In this document: positions 1 to 8,695 of the stretch, in pieces
Layout: every line of letters starts with the position of its first letter
How positions within the stretch are numbered: position 1 is the stretch's first letter
The notes under the pieces: generated by a model
Told to the model about the DNA's origin: nothing
Databases searched by the model: none
What the model saw: the letters and a program-made list of their open reading frames with translations, nothing else
Assembly (NCBI GenBank): GCA_017399885.1
Contig: JAFQAU010000115.1
Coordinates: forward strand, 1 to 57,961
Length of the DNA stretch: 57,961 bases
Reading direction: 5' to 3'
Source of the DNA: Lachnospiraceae bacterium
GTDB lineage: Bacteria; Bacillota; Clostridia; Lachnospirales; Lachnospiraceae
Made by a program: the position numbers and the translations under genes

Positions 1-96
1 ACTATATTTAATTTATATGTAATAGACTAGACCCCTAAGTATAGTTTTAGGCAGTACGTGGGTTTTTTATATTATATAGCCTTGGAGGTTTGAAGA

Positions 97-681
97 ATGG
101 AATGGAACCTGTTATTTATTGTGAACAGTGTACTACTTGGTATTGGATTGGCGATGGATGCCTTTTCAGTATCCCTTGCTAATGGGTTAAATGAGCCTGG
201 AATGAGAAGAAAGAAGCTTTGTGGAATTGCAGGCATCTTTGCTCTGTTTCAAGCAATGATGCCTATGGTTGGGTGGATTTGTGTGCATACCATAATCCAG
301 TATTTTAAAATATTTGAGAAATTTATTCCTTGGATTGCGTTGGTTTTACTTCTTTTTATTGGAGGAAAGATGCTGATAGAAGGTCTTACAAGTAACAATG
401 ATAAAATTGAAAGGTCGAGAGTTGATATAGCTACTCTCTTTGTTCAGGGGGTGGCAACCTCTATAGATGCATTATCAGTTGGGTTTACCATTGCAGAATA
501 TGGGTTTTTTATGGCTCTAATATGTGCATTAATTATTGCAATAGTGACCTTTGTGATCTGTGTGTTAGGTCTAGAAATTGGAAAGAAGTTCGGAATAAAA
601 TTTTCTAATAAAGCAACTATATTTGGTGGTATAATATTGATAGTAATTGGATTTGAAATATTTATTACAGGGGTTTTTTAA
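97..681 (+). CDS. mntP: Manganese efflux pump MntP
   Basis: Mn(II) exporter of the MntP (DUF204) family in the cytoplasmic membrane. The 194-residue length is normal for the family. About six hydrophobic segments are visible, and the two family repeats each carry the conserved acidic residue within a helix: GLAMDAFSVSLANG near residues 17-30 (Asp21) and GVATSIDALSVGFT near 117-130 (Asp about 124). The ATG lies 8 nt after GGAGG at 84-88. The gene stands alone: the next gene starts 260 bp downstream with its own ribosome site. MntP genes often have a Mn-sensing yybP-ykoY riboswitch, but only 96 upstream bases are in the window and I cannot make one out. Family assignment is firm; substrate is by family knowledge. 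Confidence 0.93.
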   Translation: MEWNLLFIVNSVLLGIGLAMDAFSVSLANGLNEPGMRRKKLCGIAGIFALFQAMMPMVGWICVHTIIQYFKIFEKFIPWIALVLLLFIGGKMLIEGLTSNNDKIERSRVDIATLFVQGVATSIDALSVGFTIAEYGFFMALICALIIAIVTFVICVLGLEIGKKFGIKFSNKATIFGGIILIVIGFEIFITGVF

Positions 682-942
682 GAGAATGTAAAAAGCGTTT
701 TGCACCAATTATATATTTACGGTGTTAAATGGTAAGTAAAATACATATGGCTTAATAATTAAATTTGTGGTAGAATAAAGATAGGTAAATTGTGCGTATA
801 AGTATCTAATTTTCTGGAGTTATTGCACTAAGAAAACTAATGCAATATACAGTATGTTTCGATAATTGAGTACTATATATTGTATGGTTTTTTCTTAATG
901 CGACAGCTTCATATAGGTTTTATTTAGTTAGGAGGGGTTTAT

Positions 943-1644
943 ATGTCTACATTTAATTATTTTTCAGGTTTATTTGGTAATAATACAACGAATTCCGTTA
1001 CAGATATATGGAATATATATAGTAATTTAGGAGATTATAATACTATAAAAAGTGGATCTTATAGAAAATTATTGAATGCATACTATAAGAAAGAGGATGA
1101 AGATAGAACAGAATCATTTTCTAATCCTGCCAATTTAAACACAGCTGATAAGAAGGAATTTACTGAGGTAAAGAAGACGACAGACGATTTACAGAAGAGT
1201 GCTAAGACTTTGTTAAAAAAAGGAGAGTCATCGGTATATAATCAGGAAGATAGAACTGCACTTGTTTCAGCTGTAAAGAATTTTATAAGTGACTATAATA
1301 GAGTAATTGATAAAGCAGGGGATTCTTCCGATGAGCGTGTGTTATCAAAAACATTGAGTATGGTCAATAATACAAAGGCATATGCCAGTAGTTTAGAGCA
1401 GATAGGAATTAATGTAAAGGAAGATAATACATTATCTTTAGATTCGGAGAAATTAGAAGCTTCAAGTATGGAAACAGTAAGGAATATATTACAGAGTTCG
1501 TCTTCCTATATTGGACAGACTATGCAAAAGTCAGCACAGATTGGAGCAGCGGCACAAAATGCCAGTGCAGGTACAAGTATGTATGGAAATACCGGTTCTT
1601 ATACATACCAGAATTTTAGTAGTTATTATGACACATACCTATAG
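943..1644 (+). CDS. Small FliD-C-like hypothetical protein
   Basis: 233-residue soluble protein with no signal peptide or membrane segment. The middle (residues about 100-200) resembles the C-terminal domain of flagellar cap protein FliD: an F-x-x-DYN-x-x-I-D stretch (residues about 112-122), a heptad-like helix, then IGINVKEDNTLSLDSEKLE (about 158-176), close to the FliD pattern IGI...DGTLSLDESKL. The N-terminal 80 residues are Asn/Tyr-rich and the C-terminus is Tyr/Ser-rich. FliD proteins are normally over 400 residues, and no other flagellar gene is in the window. It has a strong AGGAGGGG ribosome site (931-938). It is a stand-alone gene. The resemblance is by eye only; function unknown. 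Confidence 0.8.
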   Translation: MSTFNYFSGLFGNNTTNSVTDIWNIYSNLGDYNTIKSGSYRKLLNAYYKKEDEDRTESFSNPANLNTADKKEFTEVKKTTDDLQKSAKTLLKKGESSVYNQEDRTALVSAVKNFISDYNRVIDKAGDSSDERVLSKTLSMVNNTKAYASSLEQIGINVKEDNTLSLDSEKLEASSMETVRNILQSSSSYIGQTMQKSAQIGAAAQNASAGTSMYGNTGSYTYQNFSSYYDTYL

Positions 1645-1751
1645 GAAAGATTAGGATATCAAAGGGTAACAGTCCTAATAGATTAGCACATCTACTGCAT
1701 AGATCGTAGGAAAGAACACAACAGAAATAGAATTGGGTAATTTCTCATGAG

Positions 1752-1894
1752 ATGTTTGGCAAATTTTTTGATAATTTAGATCCTAGCAGAAAGTGTCAGA
1801 TTGTAGCAATGTTGTCAGCAGGAACTTAGCCTCTCTGTTAAACTGTAATAATGATGTTGCAGAGGTGTCTTTCATACTAATATATATGGAATGA
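1752..1894 (+). pseudogene. Possible decayed small ORF
   Basis: The 300-bp gap between 1644 and 1945 has no intact gene. From ATG 1752 a frame reads MFGKFFDNLDPSRKCQIVAM and stops at TAG near 1827. One base out of register the reading continues smoothly (RNLASLLNCNNDVAEVSFIL) to TGA 1892-1894. The two pieces together look like a roughly 47-residue protein broken by a frameshift. There is no good ribosome site. This could be chance; it is a weak call. Confidence 0.25.
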
Positions 1895-1944
1895 TAGAAG
1901 AGAGCCAGAAACTTTTGATACTCTAGTGCAAGAAAGGAACAAGA

Positions 1945-2751
1945 ATGGAGAAACAGAGTTTGAAACCGCATATTTTATGTTTTGATATTGATGGAACTAT
2001 TTTAAATGATAAGGATGGAACAATTTCAAAGGAAACCAAGGTAGCATTAAGAAAAGCGAAAGAAAATGGACATTTCACCTTTATTAATACAGGAAGAAGC
2101 TATGCAGAATTAGATCCGGGATTAATGGACATAGGATTTGATGGCGCTATTTGTGGTTGTGGAACTTATATCCATTATCAAGGTGAAACCATCCTTGCTA
2201 AGCGTATAGAAGGAGAGGCTGCACAGGAACTTCTTAAAAAAATTAAAGCATATAGAATAGATGCTTTATTAGAGGGTGAAGATTATTTTTATATCTCTAA
2301 AGATACAACAAATAGGAAACTAATAGCAGTAAAGGATTATTTTGGTCCCATCGTAAATAAAAATTTTCGATTTTGGGAAGAGGAAGAACCTGTATTTCAG
2401 AAAATGAGTATTATGCTAAATGAAAGAAGTGATATAGAAGGTTTTATATCAGCATGTGAAAAAGACTTTGATTTTATCTTACGTTCTAAAGGTTTTTACG
2501 AAGTAGTCCCTAAGGGTTATAGTAAGGGAACTGGGATTGCTTATATGATGGAGCATTTGGATGTTGAAAAGAAACATACTATGGCAATTGGAGATAGTAC
2601 CAATGATCTTGCCATGTTAGATTATGCGCATATTAGTATTGCAATGGGGAATAGTCAGAATGAAGTGAAAGAAAGAGTCTCTTTTGTTACAAAAACGGTT
2701 GAAGAAGAAGGTGTTGCTTATGCGTTAAAACACTTTGGATTCATTGGGTAA
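1945..2751 (+). CDS. Cof-type HAD-IIB family phosphatase
   Basis: 268-residue haloacid dehalogenase-superfamily hydrolase of the Cof/YidA group, expected to dephosphorylate sugar phosphates or other small metabolites in the cytoplasm. Motif I is FDIDGTIL (residues 13-20, nucleophile and acid/base Asp14 and Asp16), motif II is INTGRS near 50-55, motif III Lys is in the KGYSKGTGI stretch near 193-201, and motif IV is GDSTNDLAML near 217-226. The C2-type cap lies between motifs II and III. The substrate cannot be told from sequence. The start follows AAGAAAGGAACAAG, a modest ribosome site. A terminator hairpin follows. Confidence 0.93.
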   Translation: MEKQSLKPHILCFDIDGTILNDKDGTISKETKVALRKAKENGHFTFINTGRSYAELDPGLMDIGFDGAICGCGTYIHYQGETILAKRIEGEAAQELLKKIKAYRIDALLEGEDYFYISKDTTNRKLIAVKDYFGPIVNKNFRFWEEEEPVFQKMSIMLNERSDIEGFISACEKDFDFILRSKGFYEVVPKGYSKGTGIAYMMEHLDVEKKHTMAIGDSTNDLAMLDYAHISIAMGNSQNEVKERVSFVTKTVEEEGVAYALKHFGFIG

Positions 2752-2800
2752 TATTTCTTTTTGTTTATGTGAATAAATTTTTTTATATAGGGAATGCTTA

Positions 2801-2840
2801 ATATACCAGTTAGGATATTTGTCTTAACTGGTATATTTTT
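2801..2840 (+). terminator. Rho-independent terminator after the HAD gene
   Basis: ATATACCAGTTA pairs with TAACTGGTATAT around a short loop and is followed by a T run (2836-2840). It separates the HAD gene from the YwmB-like gene. Confidence 0.85.
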
Positions 2841-2860
2841 CATTAAAAAGGAGATTTGCT

Positions 2861-3574
2861 ATGCAGAATGAACATAAACAAAAAGGTGCATGGATAGTGA
2901 CTATTTTAATGTTTTGTTTTGGGGTATTCGTACGTACTGCAGGGATAGAACTAGGTGTGATAGAATGTAATTCAACATGTTATCAGATATATCAGGGATA
3001 TGGAAATTATATAGGTGATGGACAATCTTTTGAAGCATTTTCCAATATATTAGTAGAAACTCTTGAGAAAGAAAAAAAAGATACCAAGTGGGTATTAGAA
3101 AAAAGGGATAATGCATATGTAAAAGTATTAAGTGTAGAAGATATATCTGGAAATATAAAAGGAACAGTTTCCTTATATTTAAAAGATAAACCGTACATAA
3201 AGATAGATTTTATGGGAATAGATGAATTAGAGAATTTTGAAAAAACTTTTATTAAAATTGAGAGGTTATTGAATAAAAATTTTGCAGAGAAGTTTACAGG
3301 CTATTTTTATAAAAGATATAATTTTAATGGGAAATTGAGTAAAGCGGAACAGATTGGTATAGTAAACCAATATTTAAAGGAGCAGGATGCAAATAAGGTG
3401 ATGGATATGCAGATTGAAAATATGATAAATGTTTATGCGTATGCACCTGATAGAAATAATTCTGTAAGCATGAATGGAAAAATGATAAATTTAAATCTTG
3501 CATTTTCCTATAACGAGCAGGAAAATGAGACGGAATTTTATGTGGCAAGCCCGTTTTTGAATATAGATTTTTAG
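2861..3574 (+). CDS. YwmB-like exported protein
   Basis: 237 residues with an N-terminal hydrophobic segment (about residues 10-30, signal anchor or signal peptide). The rest is predicted extracytoplasmic. The mixed alpha/beta pattern, the central phrase GTVSLYLKDKPYIKIDF and the C-terminal NGKMINLNLAFSYNEQENET followed by a YVASP ending resemble the YwmB family (TATA-box-binding-like fold, DUF1779), which is common in Clostridia and of unknown function. It has its own AAGGAG ribosome site and sits between terminators. If it is not YwmB it is an unrecognised exported protein. Confidence 0.75.
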   Translation: MQNEHKQKGAWIVTILMFCFGVFVRTAGIELGVIECNSTCYQIYQGYGNYIGDGQSFEAFSNILVETLEKEKKDTKWVLEKRDNAYVKVLSVEDISGNIKGTVSLYLKDKPYIKIDFMGIDELENFEKTFIKIERLLNKNFAEKFTGYFYKRYNFNGKLSKAEQIGIVNQYLKEQDANKVMDMQIENMINVYAYAPDRNNSVSMNGKMINLNLAFSYNEQENETEFYVASPFLNIDF

Positions 3575-3586
3575 GATTCTAAATGT

Positions 3587-3611
3587 TTTAGCCACCTGGC
3601 TAAACTGTTAC
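3587..3611. repeat. Palindromic repeat (TTTAGCCA/TGGCTAAACTGTTAC family)
   Basis: TTTAGCCA and TGGCTAAA are perfect inverted arms around CC, followed by CTGTTAC. The same TGGCTAAACTGTTAC string recurs at 21302-21315 and, in full hairpin form, at 9654-9687. It lies between the YwmB-like gene and the YhaO-like gene. Confidence 0.55.
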
Positions 3612-3714
3612 ACCTTCTGAATAAAAAATCATTACAACATCGTAAAAAGTATTAGAGTGTGATATACTGTTTTTTGATAGATAACTAAGATAAACTTAAT
3701 AGAGGAGTACTTAT

Positions 3715-4812
3715 ATGAGGTTGATACATTGCGCTGATATACATTTAGATTCTAGTCTTTTGACACATTTGAGTGTGCAAAAGGCAAGAGAACGGAATAT
3801 AGAGCTTTTTCAAACTTTTCAGAGAATGGTAGAATACGCAGAAGAAAATCAAGTAAATGGAATAATAATAGCTGGCGATTTATTTGATGGGGAGCAAGTC
3901 TCTTTTTTTACAGGGAATGCATGGTTAGATTTAATTGAACAGTATAGTAAGATTGATTTTTTTTATTTACGTGGAAATCATGATGAAACGAGTACTATAC
4001 CAAAAAGAAGAAATTATCCACAAAATTTAAAGCTTTTTGAACAGAAGTGGAAAAACTATGAATATGGAAATATTGTGATTTCAGGTGCACAGTTATCCGG
4101 GGAGAACGGAGGTATGTTAGGTGAGACAATGGAATTACAAGAAGAGAAAACAAATATTGTGGTGTTGCATGGGACAGTAGCAGGCTATCAGCATGGAGTA
4201 GGTGGAGAATGCTTACTTCCATTAACTAGTTTTTGTAGAAAGGGAATTGATTATCTGGCATTGGGACATATACATAAATATTCAATGGAACGATTAGATT
4301 CTAGGGGCGTGTATTGTTATAGTGGTTGTTTAGAAGGTAGAGGTTTTGACGAATGTGGGGAAAAGGGATTTGTTTTGTTAGATATTGATGAAGAAACTGG
4401 TGAAATTGAAAGTCAGTTTATTCCATTTGCAAAACGTCTCCTATATTCCACAAATGTAGATATAACTGGGTGTATATCCACAATGGAAATTGGAAGAATT
4501 GTGGATAAACATATTAGAGAGTTGGATGCTAATGAGAAAGATTGTGTGCAAATTCGACTACAAGGTAAGTTGGATGTAATTTGCGAGAAGAATTTGTTGT
4601 ATTTGCAAAAACAGTTACAAGAACAATTCTACTTGGCAGAAATTAAGGACGATACCACTTTTAAAGTTGATTATACGGAATTTCTAGGAGAGGAATCCTT
4701 ACGAGGTGAGTTTGTGCGACTAGTACAAAGTGAGGAATTATCGGAAGATGAAAAAGCTATGATTATACGCTGTGGAATTAAGGCACTATCAGGAGAGGAA
4801 CTAGTGGAATGA
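3715..4812 (+). CDS. YhaO/SbcD-like metallophosphoesterase (DNA repair exonuclease)
   Basis: 365-residue protein with the metallophosphoesterase signature in order: HCADIHLDSSL (residues 5-15), GDLFDG (about 55-60), RGNHDET (about 87-93), VLHGT (about 146-150) and LGHIHKY (about 184-190). These residues bind the two-metal (Mn) centre of SbcD/Mre11-type nucleases. Length and C-terminal capping region fit YhaO. The stop overlaps the next gene's ATG by four bases (ATGA, 4809-4812), so it is translationally coupled to the ATPase partner; together they should form an SbcCD/Mre11-Rad50-like complex acting on DNA ends or hairpins. Start follows GAGGAG at 3702-3707. Confidence 0.92.
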   Translation: MRLIHCADIHLDSSLLTHLSVQKARERNIELFQTFQRMVEYAEENQVNGIIIAGDLFDGEQVSFFTGNAWLDLIEQYSKIDFFYLRGNHDETSTIPKRRNYPQNLKLFEQKWKNYEYGNIVISGAQLSGENGGMLGETMELQEEKTNIVVLHGTVAGYQHGVGGECLLPLTSFCRKGIDYLALGHIHKYSMERLDSRGVYCYSGCLEGRGFDECGEKGFVLLDIDEETGEIESQFIPFAKRLLYSTNVDITGCISTMEIGRIVDKHIRELDANEKDCVQIRLQGKLDVICEKNLLYLQKQLQEQFYLAEIKDDTTFKVDYTEFLGEESLRGEFVRLVQSEELSEDEKAMIIRCGIKALSGEELVE

Positions 4813-7028
4813 AGCTTATAAAATGTCATATTGAAAATTTTGGAAAATTAAGTGAGATTGCATTTGATTTTTCTGATAACTTATGGGTAAGAAAAGAAGA
4901 AAATGGGTTTGGAAAAAGTACCCTTGCACAATTTATAAAGGTTATGTTTTATGGTTTTGATAATGAAAGAAAACGTGCATTACATGAAAAAGAAAGGGAG
5001 AAATATCGTCCTTGGCAAGGAGGGATTTACGGAGGTAGTCTTACTTTTTTGATAGATAATAAAAGATATACTATAGAAAGAATTTTTGGAGATAGAGAAA
5101 GAGATGATTTTTTTCGGTTGTATGATGATGCAACAGGTAAGGAGAGTAAGGATTTTTCAGAAAAAATTGGACAGGAAATATTTGGACTAGATAGTATTTC
5201 TTTTCAAAAAACAATATATATTCCACAATTAGATTGTAATATAGAGTCAACTGACAGTATTCAGGCAAAGCTTGGGAATCCTGTAGAAGCTATAGGTGAT
5301 ATGGATAGTTTCTCTCATGGAATTATGTTAATTGGTAAGGCTATGAACCAATTAACCGGAAAAAGAAAAACAGGGGAGTTGGCAAAATTATATGTTGAAG
5401 AACAACAGTTATCTTTTCAAATTATAGAGGGAGAGAAGATAGTTAAGCAGACTGAGAATTTACAGCGAAAGATTGAAGAAAATCAGAAAAAAAAAGATGC
5501 CATAGAATGTCAACGATGGGAACTACAAGAGTTAATGGAAAAAGCCCATCAAAATAATTATAGAGAACAGTATGAGATAATCTCTTCTACATGTGAGAAA
5601 AAAGAAGCAATGTTAGATGAGATAGAAGAGTATTTTTCTAATGGAATACCAAAGAGGGAAGAAATAGAAAGGATTCTTGAAATAAGTCAAGAAGACATAC
5701 GTTTGGAAGCTTCTAAGGAAAATTTTGTTTTTTCAAAAAAGGAGGAGGAACTAAAAGAATGGATAGTGAGTAGGTGGGGGGATACTGTTCCAAGTTTAGA
5801 CAAAATTAAAAATTTTAAAGAGAGAAAACGGGAAGATAGAAAAAGTGAGCATTTAAATGGAAGGCAGGCTTGGAGAGACAAATGGATAATTCTGAATAAG
5901 ATTATGGATGGGATAAACAAAAATAAAAATATGGTTCTTTATTTCTTTGCTGTAATTTGCATAGTTCTATTTTTTATGAATTTTCTATTGGGAATATTTG
6001 CGTTAGCCTTATTTGGAGGTTTACTTTGGTATGCTTCTAGAGATGGTAAGGAAGCAAAAGAAGAGGACCCATATGAAGAACCTATAGATCTAGAGCTTTT
6101 AGAATATTTACAAGCTTATCCTATATGGGAGGATGTAAGTGAAATGACACATTTGGAGTTGTTAGAAGGGCTTGTCATAGAGGCAGAGGATTTGTTCGTA
6201 AAAGAAAAAAAACAACAGGAGTTAAACGAAAAGTTGGCAGGGATTCAGCAAGAAATAGATTCTTATTTCAAAAAATATAGATGGGAGAGAGAAGGAAATA
6301 TTGTAAAACAGCTTCAGGAAATGTTTGTAAAGCTAGAGAAATATTCTATTCTTGAAGGAGATTATAGGGAATATGTAAAGAAACGGGAGGCGTTTGTACA
6401 GGAGCACCCAGAGGTTTTGAATGATGTAAGTAAAATGGAATCTTTAGGGGAACTGCAATTTAAGTGGAAGGAATCCTCTAGAGAAATAGGGGAGATAGAG
6501 AAAATTATACAAAGTGATACTATGCAAATAGAAACATTAAAAGAACAAATAGGAAAGCTAGAAGAAAAAAAAGCAAAAATAAACATTGTAAAAGAAGAAA
6601 TAAAAGAAAAAGAACAATATTACAGTATCTTAGAACATACAAGGATGTATTTGCAGAGAGCACGGGAGAATTTTGCAGCCAAGTATCGAACCCCTATGGA
6701 GCAGAGTATGGAAAAATATTTGCAGATTATTATGGAAGAGGATTGTGACTTTGCTGTAGATACAAATTTAGAAATTAGAAAAAAAGAAAAAGGAAAGTTA
6801 AGAGAAATAGGGAACTATAGTCAAGGATGGCAGGACCTTTTTGGTATTTGCCTGCGACTTGCTTTGGTAGAGGTTATGTATACAAAGGAAAGGCCTTTCT
6901 TGCTTCTAGATGATCCATTTGTGAATTTGGATGATAATAAGATAGAAAAAGCAAAAAAAATCTTAGAGCAGTTATCACAAGAATATCAGATTCTTTATTT
7001 TACATGTCATGAAAGTAGAAAGTTTTAG
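4809..7028 (+). CDS. YhaN/SbcC-like AAA ATPase with coiled coils
   Basis: 739-residue SMC/Rad50-like ATPase. The N-terminus (IKCHIENFGKLSEIAFDF) and the Walker A region ENGFGKSTLAQF (about residues 37-48) are followed by two long charged heptad stretches (about 190-360 and 480-640). The C-terminal signature is followed by Walker B/D-loop LLLDDPFVNLDD near 700-711. A hydrophobic double segment near 374-408 sits where Rad50 has its zinc hook; YhaN-type proteins have such a membrane hairpin instead. It is the partner of the upstream nuclease in a two-gene operon. It is shorter than true SbcC, hence the YhaN label. Confidence 0.9.
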   Translation: MKLIKCHIENFGKLSEIAFDFSDNLWVRKEENGFGKSTLAQFIKVMFYGFDNERKRALHEKEREKYRPWQGGIYGGSLTFLIDNKRYTIERIFGDRERDDFFRLYDDATGKESKDFSEKIGQEIFGLDSISFQKTIYIPQLDCNIESTDSIQAKLGNPVEAIGDMDSFSHGIMLIGKAMNQLTGKRKTGELAKLYVEEQQLSFQIIEGEKIVKQTENLQRKIEENQKKKDAIECQRWELQELMEKAHQNNYREQYEIISSTCEKKEAMLDEIEEYFSNGIPKREEIERILEISQEDIRLEASKENFVFSKKEEELKEWIVSRWGDTVPSLDKIKNFKERKREDRKSEHLNGRQAWRDKWIILNKIMDGINKNKNMVLYFFAVICIVLFFMNFLLGIFALALFGGLLWYASRDGKEAKEEDPYEEPIDLELLEYLQAYPIWEDVSEMTHLELLEGLVIEAEDLFVKEKKQQELNEKLAGIQQEIDSYFKKYRWEREGNIVKQLQEMFVKLEKYSILEGDYREYVKKREAFVQEHPEVLNDVSKMESLGELQFKWKESSREIGEIEKIIQSDTMQIETLKEQIGKLEEKKAKINIVKEEIKEKEQYYSILEHTRMYLQRARENFAAKYRTPMEQSMEKYLQIIMEEDCDFAVDTNLEIRKKEKGKLREIGNYSQGWQDLFGICLRLALVEVMYTKERPFLLLDDPFVNLDDNKIEKAKKILEQLSQEYQILYFTCHESRKF

Positions 7029-7044
7029 ATTATTATAAAATAGG

Positions 7045-7094
7045 ATTAGGGTGTCAAAATTGCTTTTCTCAAGGAGTGTTGACACCCTAATTTT
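7045..7094. terminator. Bidirectional terminator, ends match the 13.8-kb inverted-repeat element
   Basis: ATTAGGGTGTCAA (7045-7057) is a perfect inverse of TTGACACCCTAAT (7079-7091), with T-rich sequence after it on the plus strand. It lies between convergent genes. The stem sequence is nearly the same as the terminal repeats of the element at 13835-14156, so it may be a stripped-down relative of that element. Confidence 0.8.
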
Positions 7095-7118
7095 AAGAAC
7101 AAAGTGGACAAGTGCGCT

Positions 7119-7406
7119 TTATTCCTTTATTCTGTTTAGAACCAAATCATATCCATCTGTACCGTAGTTAAGAGCACGTTTTACCCTGCTAATGGTAGCA
7201 GTAGAGGCTCCCGTTTCTTTTGAAATTTCTGTATACACTTTATTTGAGCGAAGCATCCTGGCAACTTGAAAACGTTGTGTAAAGGATATAATTTCATTGA
7301 CTGTGCAAATATCCTCAAAAAACTGATAGCATTCTTCTACAGATTGAAGACTACAAATAGCTTTAAATAGCATATCTGTGGAAGGAGAGTGTAATTTATT
7401 GTTCAT
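7119..7406 (-). CDS. yerC: YerC/YecD family TrpR-related protein
   Basis: 95-residue DNA-binding protein of the YerC/TrpR-like family. A helix-turn-helix reads TEISKETGASTATISRVKRAL (split here: TEISKETGAS then TATISRVKRA), residues about 59-79, followed by the GTDGYDLVL tail typical of YerC. Its role in most Firmicutes is not known; the fold is that of the Trp repressor. It is transcribed on the minus strand 11 bp after the PHP phosphatase gene and ends near a bidirectional hairpin, so the two probably share one mRNA. The start has AGGAGG (7411-7416 on the minus strand). Confidence 0.92.
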   Translation of the reverse strand: MNNKLHSPSTDMLFKAICSLQSVEECYQFFEDICTVNEIISFTQRFQVARMLRSNKVYTEISKETGASTATISRVKRALNYGTDGYDLVLNRIKE

Positions 7407-7417
7407 AGAAGACCTCC

Positions 7418-8134
7418 TTAGCTCTTTTGCTTAATCAAAGATAAATAAGTTTCAACAGATGTATTAGCAATCAATGAGGTTGGAAAGTCTATTTCTTTTA
7501 GTAGGCTTATGGCATATTCAAAATTACCAACATCGAAGGAAATGTGAGCATCACTGTTTACAATAATAGGTACATTTTCAGTTGCACAAAGGGAAAGCAT
7601 TTCCTTATAATTTTCTCTGGCATTTGCCCGGAAAGAATTTGGGGATAGAGAGGTATTATTTACTTCAAGAAGTACCTTCGTTTCTTTTGCCTGTTTTACA
7701 AGAGCCTTATAATCAACGGGATATCTGCTATCATCAGGATGTCCGATAACATGGATATAAGGGTGCTCCATAACATGTAAATAAGCAGAAGTATTTTCTT
7801 GTCTGCTACCTGGTGTTATACAAGGAGTATGTAGGCTGGCAATACCATAGTTTAAACCAGATAATGTTTTCATAGAAACATCAATGTTACCCTTATAATC
7901 TAACACATTGGTTTCAATCCCAAATAAAAGTTGAATATCTTTTATTTTATCTGAAAATACATTTAAATTTGAAAAGTAAATCTCTTTGCAGCTTCCAGGC
8001 ATTGCAGGAGCATGTTCGGAAATTCCAAGCAACCGTAATCCTTTTTCTTTTGCAGCATTTACCATTTCAGTTATGGTACTGTAGGCGTGACCGCTTGCAA
8101 TTGTATGTGTATGAGTATCCAATAAAAAATTCAT
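7418..8134 (-). CDS. PHP-domain phosphatase (YcdX-like)
   Basis: 238-residue protein of the polymerase-and-histidinol-phosphatase (PHP) family. The metal-binding motif LDTHTHT is at residues 4-10, followed by SGHAYST, GISEHAP, HVIGHPD and VNSDAH, which match the trinuclear-metal ligands of YcdX-type phosphatases. I chose ATG 8134 because homologues begin just before FLLDTHTH; an upstream in-frame ATG at 8185 adds 17 hydrophobic residues with no ribosome site. The ribosome site at 8134 is weak. Co-transcribed with yerC. Substrate not known. Confidence 0.88.
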   Translation of the reverse strand: MNFLLDTHTHTIASGHAYSTITEMVNAAKEKGLRLLGISEHAPAMPGSCKEIYFSNLNVFSDKIKDIQLLFGIETNVLDYKGNIDVSMKTLSGLNYGIASLHTPCITPGSRQENTSAYLHVMEHPYIHVIGHPDDSRYPVDYKALVKQAKETKVLLEVNNTSLSPNSFRANARENYKEMLSLCATENVPIIVNSDAHISFDVGNFEYAISLLKEIDFPTSLIANTSVETYLSLIKQKS

Positions 8135-8527
8135 ATTAATTACCAAGCATACCAAATACATAATGTATTTAGTAAACGCAAACATAAGGGGTGAAAGTTA
8201 TGTGTTTGCTTATTTTACCTTTCCTATTTTTTCTTTCACCAATAAAATTAATGTCATAATGTAAGAGACAAGAGATATTTTACAAGTTGCTAGTCTACGG
8301 ACTGAACTGTTATCTGTGTTTATTATAAACGTATAGAGTTAGCTTGACAAGAATGAACAGTAACAAATTAAAGAATTGTAGTAACAGCTCAATTATTATC
8401 CAGTTTGGGGCAATCATCTTGGTGAATGCTTATTATGGGTACCGTGAGTTTTTTATTTCTGTTCTATATAATCATAAAAAAAACAACATATATAATAAAA
8501 AAATTAATGATAAACATAAAATAATAG
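8135..8527. other. Divergent intergenic region, no gene seen
   Basis: Separates the minus-strand PHP/yerC operon from the plus-strand DUF2975 operon. It holds GGTGAAAG (8191-8198) with its inverse CTTTCACC near 8231-8240 and a half-copy of the GAACTGTTA repeat near 8304-8312. A 77-codon frame at 8344-8577 is not credible (no ribosome site, runs through the promoter at 8528). Confidence 0.6.
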
Positions 8528-8578
8528 TTGACAAATATAAAGTGTATAGATATAATGAATTTAACGATAATCGTTAAA
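8528..8578 (+). promoter_or_regulatory. Consensus sigma-A promoter with palindromic operator
   Basis: TTGACA (8528-8533), a 17-bp spacer and TATAAT (8551-8556) match the sigma-70/sigma-A consensus exactly. Directly downstream, covering the expected transcription start, is a perfect 19-bp palindrome: TTTAACGAT, one central base, ATCGTTAAA (8560-8578). A strong promoter with an overlapping operator implies repression; the YozG-type regulator two genes downstream is the obvious candidate. That pairing is inference. Confidence 0.85.
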
Positions 8579-8695
8579 ACTGAATTAAAAAAGCGCGCAA
8601 ATACATATGAATTAACAATGGGGCTAAAGAGATTAAAAGAAGGAGTTGTCCCCTTGAATTTTTAGGATGAACATGTGATGATAGGAGGAGTTTGT

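Noticed and set aside
1..96. yybP-ykoY manganese riboswitch before mntP
   Set aside because: Expected by family, but I could not find the conserved core in the 96 bases available.
8344..8577. 77-codon ORF between the PHP and DUF2975 genes
   Set aside because: No ribosome site, low-complexity Asn/Lys/Ile translation, and it runs through a consensus promoter and operator.
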